From Glaciimonas soli (GTDB taxonomy: Bacteria > Pseudomonadota > Gammaproteobacteria > Burkholderiales > Burkholderiaceae_D), in assembly GCF_009497155.1 (NCBI RefSeq), contig NZ_WINI01000001.1, positions 496,001-560,000 on the forward strand: 64,000 nt of DNA, in the 5' to 3' direction. Positions 9,243-17,147 of the stretch are shown piece by piece; position 1 is the first letter of the stretch, and every line of letters begins with the position of its first letter. The position numbers were made by a program, and so were the translations under genes. The notes under the pieces are model-generated. The model had not been told where the DNA came from, did no database searches, and worked only from the letters and a program-made list of their open reading frames with translations.

Positions 9243-10535
9243 ATGAATTTTGCCGCTCGCGCCCTTGCCGGATTTAAACAATTTAATCTCCGCCGCCTTA
9301 CTACCTTGGCTGGTATCACGGCATTCAGTTTGGTATTGGCTTCTTGTGGTGGAGGTGGTGGTGGCGGTGGATCAACTCCGACGCCAACGCCAACGCCAAC
9401 GCCAACACCGACTCCACCGCCGCCGAAAGTAAATAATGTTGCCGCCATCGTAGTCGATAACGGCCCGGCAGGTGGTAATGGCTCAATCAACGTACCATAT
9501 GTCAGTGTCACGATTTGCAACCCCGGCACTACCGTGTGTCAAACTATCGATCACGTCTTGGTCGATACCGGCTCGTTTGGACTGCGCGTCATCGCCCCAC
9601 TTAACTCAGCGATAGTGCTACCATCGGTAACCAACGCTGCTGGCACTCCTGTCGCTGAATGCTCGCAGTTTGCCAGCGGCTTCACGTGGGGTTCAGTGCG
9701 TAAGGCTGATGTCAGCGTCGCTGGCGAAACCGCTTCATCACTGCCGATTCAAATTATTGGAGACAATAGCGCAGCGTTTGCCACCATTCCTTCTGCTTGT
9801 ACCAGCACCGGTGCAAATATGGGAACAGTAGCAACATTAGGGGCGAATGGCATACTGGGCGTCGGCCTGTGGCCACAAGATTGTGGCAGCACTTGCGCCA
9901 GTTCGATCCCGAGCCCGGCGGTTTATTATGGTTGCACCACTGCTTCTTGTGCTGGCACCATGTTACCGATTACCAGCCAGGTAGCGAATCCGGTAACGTA
10001 CTTCGCGACAGATAACAACGGCGTAATGCTGAGTTTAGGCGCGGTTCCCAACGCTGGGCTGACGACCGTCAGCGGCTCGCTCATTTTTGGCATTGGTACG
10101 CAAAGTAACAATCTGATAGGCAATGCCCAGGTATATGGAACCGATAGCAACGGCAATATCGCTACTAGCTATCCAAATAGCACAACGCCTAGAATTTCAA
10201 GCTTTTTTGATAGCGGCTCCAACGGATTATTTTTCACGGATACGACAATCCCGGTCTGTAAGGTCTCTAAAGATTTTTATTGTCCCGTCAGCCCGCTCTC
10301 ACTATCTGCGATCAATTACGGCACCAACAATGCCAGCAGCACAGTTAACTTTACGATAGTGAGTGTCGATGCTCTGGCTTCAAATATCACGGCTGCACTA
10401 ATTGGCGGTACCTCAGGGGTCGCAGGTGGCAATAGCTTCGACTGGGGATTGCCCTTCTTTTACGGCCGCAACGTGTACTTTGCAATCGACGGTGCATCGA
10501 CACCTTCCGGCACAGGACCGTATTACGCTTATTAA
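9243..10535 (+). CDS. DUF3443 lipoprotein with pepsin-like aspartic protease motifs
   Basis: A 430-residue lipoprotein: the lipobox is LASC with Cys35, followed by a Gly tract (GGGGGGG) and a Thr-Pro repeat linker (about residues 44-60). The globular part has two Asp motifs: VDTGSFGLRV (D108) and FDSGSNGLFF (D323). Between them GFTWGSVRKADVSVAG resembles the pepsin flap strand and ANGILGVG the FDGILGLG motif of A1 proteases; GSLIFGIG resembles the later IFGGID motif. This is the order and spacing of a bilobal pepsin. The annotated family is DUF3443, of unknown function. Second gene of a pair with DUF2844; a terminator-like hairpin follows at 10566-10600. Proteolysis is inferred, not shown. 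Confidence 0.85.
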   Translation: MNFAARALAGFKQFNLRRLTTLAGITAFSLVLASCGGGGGGGGSTPTPTPTPTPTPTPPPPKVNNVAAIVVDNGPAGGNGSINVPYVSVTICNPGTTVCQTIDHVLVDTGSFGLRVIAPLNSAIVLPSVTNAAGTPVAECSQFASGFTWGSVRKADVSVAGETASSLPIQIIGDNSAAFATIPSACTSTGANMGTVATLGANGILGVGLWPQDCGSTCASSIPSPAVYYGCTTASCAGTMLPITSQVANPVTYFATDNNGVMLSLGAVPNAGLTTVSGSLIFGIGTQSNNLIGNAQVYGTDSNGNIATSYPNSTTPRISSFFDSGSNGLFFTDTTIPVCKVSKDFYCPVSPLSLSAINYGTNNASSTVNFTIVSVDALASNITAALIGGTSGVAGGNSFDWGLPFFYGRNVYFAIDGASTPSGTGPYYAY

Positions 10536-10565
10536 TCGAGTTTAATGAATGCCCCACTACTTTCT

Positions 10566-10600
10566 GGGAACTATCGCCGCATAGTTCTCACTTCGTTTTT
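10566..10600 (+). terminator. Probable terminator after the DUF3443 gene
   Basis: GAACTAT and ATAGTTC form a stem around CGCCGC, extended by a G-U and a G-C pair, and TTTTT follows seven bases later. The gap before the T tract weakens the call. Confidence 0.55.
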
Positions 10601-10850
10601 CCTTAAGAACGACGAGAAATACAGGAGGAATTACGCGTAATGGGGTGTTTTGAGATAAACCAATCTCCATCATAGGCATCGTCGATGCTTATGATGAATT
10701 GTGTTTTACGAGAAGAAGTAGACAAAAGGCACCAATAGCTTTTATCGGTGTTCACTCCGCCACAATTTGCAGCCATTCCCACAAAACTGAAACGGCTGCT
10801 AAAACCCTGAACGAATCAGTCAAACTGACGATTCAAGAATACAAAAATTT
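10601..10850. other. Intergenic region, nothing recognised
   Basis: No open frame with a plausible start, no RNA fold and no repeat stand out here. Confidence 0.4.
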
Positions 10851-10952
10851 CTAAAACCCTTGATTCCAGGCGCGACTGGCACGTTGCATCGCTGTAAGGA
10901 CGTCGTAGCCGCTTTTCCGATAATGGATATATAAATATAAAAAAGTTCTCAT
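10851..10952 (-). CDS. Possible 33-residue basic small protein
   Basis: The frame starts at an ATG (10952) preceded by GAGA eight bases upstream and encodes 33 residues with the pattern RTFLYLYIHYRKSGYDVLTA followed by MQRASRAWNQGF. The arrangement Y-x3-(Y)RKxGY-x3-TA-x3-ASRAW looks like a small amphipathic, basic helix-turn-helix-like peptide of a type I have seen repeatedly as short conserved ORFs in proteobacteria, but I cannot name a family. A longer frame to 11102 exists; its N-terminal part looks random. It lies alone between the DUF3443 gene and the kinase gene. Low certainty; conservation would decide. Confidence 0.35.
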   Translation of the reverse strand: MRTFLYLYIHYRKSGYDVLTAMQRASRAWNQGF

Positions 10953-11178
10953 GTCAGGATTCTCGTTATCAAAAGGAAAATGATGCAATCGAATGATTGA
11001 ACACATCAGATACCGTGAGATATATCTTCTACAGTTCGTATGACGGCAAGATGACAAACGCCAAAGAACCGACAATCGTCGGTTCGCGTTGTAAAAGCAC
11101 AACCGCCTCTGCTGCCTCGCTCAAAATGAAACATGGGCAACCGGCTCAATCGGACAAAATGAAAACAAACCATTGAAA

Positions 11179-12582
11179 TCAAGACCCGGGCAATTTCGAT
11201 GGCGCACCCAAAATTGCAAACGGAAAATAAACCGAAAAAATCGTACCACCACCTACTCTAGGCTCAACGGTGATTCTGGCACCATGATCTTTGGTAATAT
11301 CACGCACAATCGCCAGGCCCAACCCGTTACCAGCGCTTTTGTCGTCGAGCCGATAATGGCGATTGAAAATGAATTCTTGTTCGGATGCCGCAATTCCGGG
11401 ACCGGAGTCCTCCACGGAAAAAATCCCGCCATCTTTACCTTGTATTGCATGCACCGTGACAGTGCCTTTAGATGGCGAGTAACGGATCGCATTGTCGATC
11501 AAATTATCAATCAAATCACGCAACAAAAACTGCTCACCCATTACGCGCGTTGTCTGCAAATTAAAACCGATATCGATATCCTTTTTATCCGCTTCTTCAA
11601 CAAAATGCTGGATGGACTCCTCAACCAATTTATTCAGCTCCACGACTTTCAAGCTATCTTTTTCAAACTTATTCGGTTCCGCACGCGCCAACGTTAATAA
11701 TTGATTAGTCTGACGTATCATGCGTTCGGTTGAACTCGCCATTAACGCGATGGAATGCGCGGTCTCCGGTTCTTGTGCATGCTTCTGCAGCAGCCATTCC
11801 AACTGCGTCCTGAATCCCGCTAACGGTGTCCGCAATTGATGCGCGACATTGGCAAGAAAATTTTGCTGCGCTTTGGCGTCAATTTGCAAACGACCGAGCA
11901 AACCATTCACCGCCCTGACGACGGGGAGCAACTCCTGTTGCACGCCGGCTTCCGGCAACGGTGACAAGTCGTCATATGGAGGTGTATTGCGCGCATCCAA
12001 ATCTTGCTGCATTTTTTGCAACGGCCATAGTCCGCGACTGACCGCGACCCAAATCGTTGTCGTCAATACTGCCGCTAGCAGGATTTCTAACATCGCCAGC
12101 GAGAATAAGATCTCAGAACGAATATGCGTACGTTTGCGTAACGTTTCCGCAACACCGATAAAAACCACCTGCTGGCCAACCTCTGCTTTCAACGATACAA
12201 ATCGCATAGGTTCGCTCCGCATAACGCCGTCATAAGGAGTCGGCTTATTGATCGCTTTATCTGAGCCGGAATATTGCAAAGGGGGAAAGTCTGCATCACC
12301 AGCCAGTAATTTTCCATCATGATTGCGCACCACAAAATAAGTGGCTCCAAGGTGATCTACGCGTAAAACTTGTTCTGCCTGCTCTGATAAATCAATCCCG
12401 ACTTCGCCATTATGCTCATGCAAGCGCGGCACTAAGGCCCAACCGGTATCTGCCAGACTTTGGTCGAAAGCGGTTTGCGCCGGAATCCACGCCAGCCAAT
12501 ACGTTACCCCTGCCCCAACCAGATTAATGATCAGTAATGGCACGATCAGCCATTTCAGCAGATTCAGGCGAATACTGTTCAT
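11179..12582 (-). CDS. Sensor histidine kinase (QseC/TctE-like)
   Basis: A 467-residue membrane kinase. It has an N-terminal membrane helix (about 8-30), a periplasmic sensor region (about 30-160), a second helix (about 165-185), a HAMP-like linker, a HisKA domain with NVAHQLRTPLAG (H248) and a HATPase_c domain with NLIDNAIRYSP, VEDSGPGI and GNGLGLAIV. It autophosphorylates and passes the phosphate to the response regulator encoded directly upstream. The frame can be extended to a GTG at 12603, but the ATG at 12582 (AAAGG seven bases upstream) is preferred. The sensor ligand is unknown; the closest layouts are TctE (tricarboxylates) and QseC. Confidence 0.93.
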   Translation of the reverse strand: MNSIRLNLLKWLIVPLLIINLVGAGVTYWLAWIPAQTAFDQSLADTGWALVPRLHEHNGEVGIDLSEQAEQVLRVDHLGATYFVVRNHDGKLLAGDADFPPLQYSGSDKAINKPTPYDGVMRSEPMRFVSLKAEVGQQVVFIGVAETLRKRTHIRSEILFSLAMLEILLAAVLTTTIWVAVSRGLWPLQKMQQDLDARNTPPYDDLSPLPEAGVQQELLPVVRAVNGLLGRLQIDAKAQQNFLANVAHQLRTPLAGFRTQLEWLLQKHAQEPETAHSIALMASSTERMIRQTNQLLTLARAEPNKFEKDSLKVVELNKLVEESIQHFVEEADKKDIDIGFNLQTTRVMGEQFLLRDLIDNLIDNAIRYSPSKGTVTVHAIQGKDGGIFSVEDSGPGIAASEQEFIFNRHYRLDDKSAGNGLGLAIVRDITKDHGARITVEPRVGGGTIFSVYFPFAILGAPSKLPGS

Positions 12583-12628
12583 GCCGCAGCCTTTTGATTG
12601 CACGAAGTCTTGTCACAATAAGCCGTCA

Positions 12629-13297
12629 TCATGCCGTTACTTTTTCTAGCATGTAGCCAAAACCACGTATGGTGCGAATCTCAATCCCGGCGTCGGCAAT
12701 CTTCAAACGAATACGCGAGATATACACTTCCACCGCATTCAGGGTCAGTTCTGCTCCCCAAGGCAAAATCGCATCAATAATTTGTTGGCGCGACACCACG
12801 CGTGCAGATTGTTGCAGCAAATACTCAAGCACAGCCCATTCCCGTACAGACAACTCAATTTGTTGCCCGTTGACTTTGGCGCGACGCGAAGCCGTATCCA
12901 AGGTCAATCCGCCTAATTGCAATTGCACTGGCTGTGGCGCGCTGCGACGCAACAAAGCACGCACTCGCGCCACCAATTCTTGCGTGGCAAAAGGCTTCAC
13001 CAAATAATCATCAGCACCAATTTCCAAACCATATACCCGGTCTTGCACAGAGTCGCGCGCAGTCAACAGTAATACTGGGACCTGGTTACCACGCGCGCGT
13101 AGGCGCCGCACCACTTCAAAACCATCGATGCCCGGCAAACCGATATCTAACACCACGACGGAAATATCAGCACGCTGTAACAAAGCATCGGCATCAATGC
13201 CGTTACGCACCACATCAACGGCCATGCCTTGACCTTTAAAAATGCGCAAAATCCCATCTGCCAGCACTGAATCGTCTTCTACCAAAAGTATGTGCAT
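12629..13297 (-). CDS. OmpR-family response regulator (QseB/TctD-like)
   Basis: A 222-residue regulator: receiver domain (1-120) with acidic pocket EDD at 7-9, phosphoacceptor D51 in VVLDIGLPG, and K101 in DYLVKPF; then an OmpR winged-helix domain (about 128-218) with LSVREWAVLEYLLQ and TIRGFGYMLE. It precedes the kinase gene by 46 bp in the same orientation, so it is the first gene of a two-gene operon. Genes controlled are not evident; the 309-bp divergent region to merR could hold its own sites. Confidence 0.95.
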   Translation of the reverse strand: MHILLVEDDSVLADGILRIFKGQGMAVDVVRNGIDADALLQRADISVVVLDIGLPGIDGFEVVRRLRARGNQVPVLLLTARDSVQDRVYGLEIGADDYLVKPFATQELVARVRALLRRSAPQPVQLQLGGLTLDTASRRAKVNGQQIELSVREWAVLEYLLQQSARVVSRQQIIDAILPWGAELTLNAVEVYISRIRLKIADAGIEIRTIRGFGYMLEKVTA

Positions 13298-13568
13298 AAT
13301 TTTTTGAATTTTTTAATAATTTTGACTTACACAAAACAGGGTTCGGTGTGACATTTTTGTGCTCAGAAAAGGCAAAGTGCAGAACGGAAGTCGTTGACTC
13401 CGAAGACTATTGCTCAAGAATGACTCTGTCATTGATATCTACGGCATAGGACCGTGGGCAAAAAAACGTCATATCCGCCCTGTTTTGCGTAACTCCTCAT
13501 TCTAATCTGTCATGCTTGTTTGCATTACATCTACTCAACAAAATCTGTCATATAGCGCATAAAATTAC
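13298..13568. other. Divergent intergenic region between response-regulator and merR genes
   Basis: AT-rich spacer. The sequence AATCTGTCAT occurs twice in direct orientation (near 13504 and 13543), about 40 bp apart. These could be sites for the adjacent response regulator, though nothing proves it. Nothing else is recognised. Confidence 0.35.
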
Positions 13569-13599
13569 TTGACCTAGAGTGCACTCTAACTTTTAAGCT
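13569..13599 (+). promoter_or_regulatory. MerR-type promoter with operator dyad
   Basis: TTGACC (13569-13574) is followed by the palindrome TAGAGTGCACTCTA (13575-13588) and a -10 candidate TAAGCT (13594-13599), leaving a 19-bp spacer. The long spacer filled by a GAGTGCACTC-type dyad is the hallmark of promoters activated by MerR-family proteins of the NmlR/AdhR group. The ATG of merR is only eight bases after the -10 box. Confidence 0.85.
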
Positions 13600-13606
13600 T
13601 ACGCCC

Positions 13607-13999
13607 ATGACGACTACCTTGACGATACAACAGGCTGCGGCAGCAACTGGCCTCAGCATCCATACTCTGCGCTACTACGAACGTATAGGATTGATTGATG
13701 CCATTCCTCGACACCATAATTCGCATCGCATGTATCGCATGGAGGATATGGTCTGGATAGATTTTCTATTGCGCTTACGTGCTACCGGAATGAATATCCA
13801 GGCAATGTTGCGCTATGCCGAGTTACGCAGAATGGGGACGCGGCTTGAGAGTGTGTCAGAACGCAAAGTGATGCTGGAACAGCACATGCATGCGTTAGAA
13901 GCGGAGATTTTGGCCATACAGGAAACGGTAACAATCCTGCGCAACAAAGTGACGCTATACAGCAGCATGGAATCCGAGCTAAAAACCCGTCAATTATGA
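13607..13999 (+). CDS. MerR-family transcriptional regulator
   Basis: A 130-residue regulator: N-terminal winged helix (residues about 4-72) with LTIQQAAAATGLSIHTLRYYERIGLI, then a long coiled-coil dimerisation helix (about 80-125). It lacks the Cys pairs of metal-sensing members, which suggests a non-metal signal, as in the NmlR/AdhR group that answers aldehydes or electrophiles. The promoter just upstream carries the dyad expected for autoregulation, and the start codon nearly coincides with the predicted transcription start, so the message may be leaderless. The carboxymuconolactone decarboxylase-like gene follows 21 bp after the stop and is the likely target in the same transcript. Confidence 0.93.
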   Translation: MTTTLTIQQAAAATGLSIHTLRYYERIGLIDAIPRHHNSHRMYRMEDMVWIDFLLRLRATGMNIQAMLRYAELRRMGTRLESVSERKVMLEQHMHALEAEILAIQETVTILRNKVTLYSSMESELKTRQL

Positions 14000-14020
14000 T
14001 TAATGCAATTTTATTGAAAG

Positions 14021-14416
14021 ATGAAAATGGAACAGAACCGCTACGAAAGAGGTGTTCAACGCCTAAAAGAAGTAGATGATATTGCTGGCGAAAACGTCAT
14101 TACGAGTTTGTCCGATATTTCGCCCGATCTTGGCCGCTACATTATCGAGTTTGGTTTCGGCGACATCTACAGCCGCTCCGGTTTGAGTTTGCAGCAACGT
14201 GAATTGGCAACCATTGCCGCATTGACCGCAATGGGCACAGCGCAACCACAATTAAAAGTGCATTTGCATGCCGGTCTCAACGTTGGTCTGTCACGCACGG
14301 AAATTACCGAAACAATTTTGCAGATGGCGCTGTATGCGGGTTTTCCTGCTGCACTCAATGCCATGTTTGCAGCCAAAGAAATTTTTGCTGAAGTCGATAA
14401 GCGAGAAATAGTTTAA
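14021..14416 (+). CDS. Carboxymuconolactone decarboxylase-family protein
   Basis: A 131-residue all-helical protein with the CMD/AhpD fold core: GLSLQQRELATIAALTAMG, then QLKVHLHAGLNVGLSRTEI and ETILQMALYAGFPAALNA. Conserved His residues in KVHLHAGL fit 4-carboxymuconolactone decarboxylase-like enzymes. There is no CxxC pair, so AhpD-type peroxidase activity is unlikely. It sits 21 bp after merR in one unit; MerR-AdhR type regulators typically control such genes under aldehyde or electrophile stress. Two close ATGs (14021 and 14027) could start translation. True substrate unknown. Confidence 0.88.
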   Translation: MKMEQNRYERGVQRLKEVDDIAGENVITSLSDISPDLGRYIIEFGFGDIYSRSGLSLQQRELATIAALTAMGTAQPQLKVHLHAGLNVGLSRTEITETILQMALYAGFPAALNAMFAAKEIFAEVDKREIV

Positions 14417-14730
14417 CTATTACGCCATTAGAATAATTCAGACGACTAAGCAGGCATTTGATTACGCAATGACGTTACTTGACATGATAGTGCGATAAAT
14501 AAAAACGGGAATTCTGACAATTCTCTCCTGAAAAATAGGAACCTGCTAAAAAATACCGAATGGTAGTTTTGGACAAGCTAACCAAATTTTAAATCGTTCT
14601 GATCATGCAACACGATTTGCCCACCCCAGCCACCTTATGCAAAATTTTGCATGATAAATATTGATAATTCACCCAAGTTATTGTTGTCTGTCGATGCCAC
14701 TTAAACTGTGCAGTAACTAGTGCCAAAGCA
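14417..14730. other. Intergenic region between convergent genes
   Basis: AT-rich sequence with no convincing open frame. Apart from the hairpin at its right edge nothing is recognised. Confidence 0.4.
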
Positions 14731-14765
14731 AAAACGGGAATAATTCGTTCGAATTATTCCCGTTT
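14731..14765 (-). terminator. Strong terminator of the sigma-54 regulator gene
   Basis: ACGGGAATAATTCG pairs with CGAATTATTCCCGT, a long almost uninterrupted stem. On the minus strand it is followed by TTTTTGCTTT; on the plus strand by TTTATTC, so it may work for both convergent genes. Confidence 0.85.
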
Positions 14766-14809
14766 ATTCTCGTATGCTAAGAGCCAATTTGTCTCTTTTT
14801 GCCAAGCAT

Positions 14810-15922
14810 TTAGCCGATTAAGCCAAATCGCTTTAAATGCGTTCGCAGCATATTGCGGCTCACACCCAATACTTTAGCCGTTTGCACCTGATTTTGATTA
14901 CAACCGCTAAAAGCCGTGTGTATGACTGCCTTCTCAACCGTTTCAAACAAATTAGGTTGCGCGTTTTTGATGCACTCGGAAATTAAAGTTTCCAGGCGCA
15001 ACTGCGGTGCAACAGGCAATCCAATCGGCAATCCCAAACGATCTGATAGTTGTCCGGGAGGATCAAACTCCAGCGGCGCAATAGATGCCGTCGCGCCCGA
15101 AGTCTGCGCAGTGCCCGCCAGCTTCAGGTCATCTTTGACGATCACATTGCCATCGCAAACTATCAACGCGTAGTGGATCACATTTTCCAATTCACGGATG
15201 TTCCCTGGCCAATCGTAAGCTTCCAACATTTGTTGCACAACGACGCTTAAGGTCACATTTTGCATCTGCAGGCGTTCGCTATACACGTCAATAAAATGAC
15301 GTGCCAAGGGCAAAATATCGCCAGTGCGTTCACATAGTGGCGGTAAATCAACCGTGGCTACGCTCAAACGGTAAAACAGATCAGAGCGGAATCGATTGTG
15401 CAAGATCGCTTGTTGCAGATCGACGTTGGTGGCAGCCACCAAACGGACGTCTAAAGGAATCGAGCGACGAGATCCCAGACGCACCACTTGGCGTTCCTGC
15501 AGGACGCGCAGCAACTTGACTTGCAGCCCTAGTGATAATTCGCCAATTTCATCTAAAAATAACGTGCCGCCATTGGCTGCCTCAAACCATCCTGAACGTG
15601 CATGCGTTGCCCCCGTAAACGCGCCGGTCTCATGACCGAATAATTCGGCATCAACCAACGTTTCACAGAAAGCGCCACAATTAACCGCAATAAAAGGACC
15701 CGGCCGAGCACTTTTTTCATGGATATGCCTGGCAATCAGTTCTTTACCAGTGCCGGTATCACCGGTAACTAATACTGTCGCATCACTACGCGCGATACGC
15801 TCCACCTGCTTAAGTAACGCAGACGAACGCGGATCATGAAAAAGCATAGGTTTAGTATTTGATGCTACCGACACAGGCGATGGTTCCGGAAAACTTAAAA
15901 GTTTGTTCACAATTAATCCCAC
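14810..15922 (-). CDS. Sigma-54-dependent transcriptional activator without receiver domain
   Basis: A 370-residue protein made of a short N-terminus (about 30 residues), an AAA+ sigma-54 interaction domain (about 30-255) and a C-terminal Fis-type helix-turn-helix (about 340-368, QNQVQTAKVLGVSRNMLRTHL). Walker A is GDTGTGKE (54-61), the sigma-54 contact loop is GAFTGA (100-105) and Walker B is LFLDEIG (121-127). It remodels RNA polymerase holoenzyme carrying sigma-54. With no sensor or receiver domain it must be constitutively competent or controlled by a partner protein, as PspF is. Starts with GTG at 15922; a second GTG four codons later has a better GGGA spacing. No neighbouring -24/-12 promoter was recognised. 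Confidence 0.93.
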   Translation of the reverse strand: MGLIVNKLLSFPEPSPVSVASNTKPMLFHDPRSSALLKQVERIARSDATVLVTGDTGTGKELIARHIHEKSARPGPFIAVNCGAFCETLVDAELFGHETGAFTGATHARSGWFEAANGGTLFLDEIGELSLGLQVKLLRVLQERQVVRLGSRRSIPLDVRLVAATNVDLQQAILHNRFRSDLFYRLSVATVDLPPLCERTGDILPLARHFIDVYSERLQMQNVTLSVVVQQMLEAYDWPGNIRELENVIHYALIVCDGNVIVKDDLKLAGTAQTSGATASIAPLEFDPPGQLSDRLGLPIGLPVAPQLRLETLISECIKNAQPNLFETVEKAVIHTAFSGCNQNQVQTAKVLGVSRNMLRTHLKRFGLIG

Positions 15923-16494
15923 ATATTGCTCAACATAAATTTAGGTTACCAGTAATTGTGCTATACGAAAACAGCTGATTTCAAAATAAGTTTATACGAT
16001 TTCTAATCGCAAATAGAAATTCCCTCCTAATTTGGCGCAATTCACTGCTACGTCAAGCTACGCCTCATTGTTTAAAAATGTTAATTTTTACAGGCGCTAG
16101 TTGCAGGTGTGGTAAAAAATCACAAAATATTCGTTGTAATTTCAAAAAAATCAAAAATGCATTGCCTTCTTAGTATTTTTGTTCTTTTTTACCCTATCCA
16201 TACACGCCAACGTAGCTGTCCGATACCGACAAGGTTTTGTCGCAAACATTGCAGCTAGGCATCCTATTATCAGATCAACGCAAATGTTTTACGCAATGAA
16301 CTAGACGCTGATTCCTTCCCCGGACTCATCATCCAATCAGGTCTTGCAAAGTTGCATAAAACATTTTCGTTCTGATTTGGTGAGGTGCATAACGCACGTC
16401 GGTATGGCCGTTACCGTAGGTAACACTTGTCTATTGTTTGGGGCATATAGGCGAGATATTTTGTAATCAGCCCCACCCCTTAGGAGAAACACAA
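15923..16494. other. Long regulatory-looking intergenic region
   Basis: This 572-bp, AT-rich gap separates the divergent sigma-54 regulator and the glycine-rich gene. Near its right end GTTACC-GTA-GGTAAC (16410-16424) is a perfect 6-bp dyad about 70 bp before the glycine-rich start. TGGCGC-AATTC-ACTGC near 16030 resembles a sigma-54 promoter but the spacing is one base too long. No open frame is convincing. Confidence 0.45.
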
Positions 16495-17052
16495 ATGAAA
16501 AAGCAAATAATTGCCGCATCGATTGTTTCACTGTTTGCGGTGTCAGCATTCGCACATAATTGGAATCCAGCTCCAGCCAATAAAACTGCAGTTGCAGTAT
16601 CTGTTGGTGGTGCTGGCGGTGCTGGTGCTGCTGGCACATCCGGCAATGCCACTGGCGGCAGCGCAAAAAGTGGGACTGCTACAGGCGGTGACTCTGGAAT
16701 TATCAGTACCGGCGGCACTGCAAACTCTGGCGGTAACGTCACTGGCGCAGGTGGTGGCAAAGCAACTGGTGGTGCTACTACAGTCGTGACAGCAGCTGGG
16801 GCCGGTGGGAGTCACCACTCTGGTGGTCTTGCTGGTGCCGGTAGTTTGGTGGCAGGCAACGGTAATGCATTCGCCGGCGGTGGTACAGCAAGTTCCGGTA
16901 CGGGCAATGCGGGCGCCAATAGCGGTGGCAACACTAGCACTGGCGGCTCAGCAGGTAGCGTTGCCATAGCTGGCGGCGGTAGCTCTGGTTCGGCAACCGG
17001 TGGTAATGGTGGTAATGGCGGTGACTCAGGTGCGATTGCCGTATCACACTAA
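16495..17052 (+). CDS. Glycine-rich exported protein
   Basis: A 185-residue protein. MKKQIIAASIVSLFAVSAFA is a clear signal peptide; the mature part begins HNWNPAP and is almost wholly Gly, Ala, Ser and Thr with GG-x-GG and TGG-type repeats (about residues 38-180), ending GGDSGAIAVSH. AGGAG lies nine bases before the ATG at 16495; an in-frame start at 16438 is rejected because it would bury the signal sequence. Composition suggests an extended, low-complexity extracellular or envelope protein. No catalytic motif. It is followed 95 bp later by a second Gly-rich gene with its own signal peptide, then by an OrfA-like and a GlxA-type regulator gene. Family not recognised. Confidence 0.8.
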   Translation: MKKQIIAASIVSLFAVSAFAHNWNPAPANKTAVAVSVGGAGGAGAAGTSGNATGGSAKSGTATGGDSGIISTGGTANSGGNVTGAGGGKATGGATTVVTAAGAGGSHHSGGLAGAGSLVAGNGNAFAGGGTASSGTGNAGANSGGNTSTGGSAGSVAIAGGGSSGSATGGNGGNGGDSGAIAVSH

Positions 17053-17147
17053 TCACAAAAATAAACCATAGCCTCATTGGTGAAATATGAGAGGGGAGAT
17101 ACTTTCCCCCTCTCAATTATCAGATCAATCATCTGGATGGAGAAGAC

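Noticed and set aside
16028-16046. Possible sigma-54 promoter TGGCGC-AATTC-ACTGC
   Set aside because: The GG and GC pairs are one base too far apart for a -24/-12 promoter.
16467-16760. Long antisense frames opposite the glycine-rich genes (also at 17129-17530)
   Set aside because: Low-complexity GGT/GGC repeats leave all frames open; the plus-strand frames have signal peptides and ribosome sites, the antisense ones are Pro/Ala-rich mirror products.
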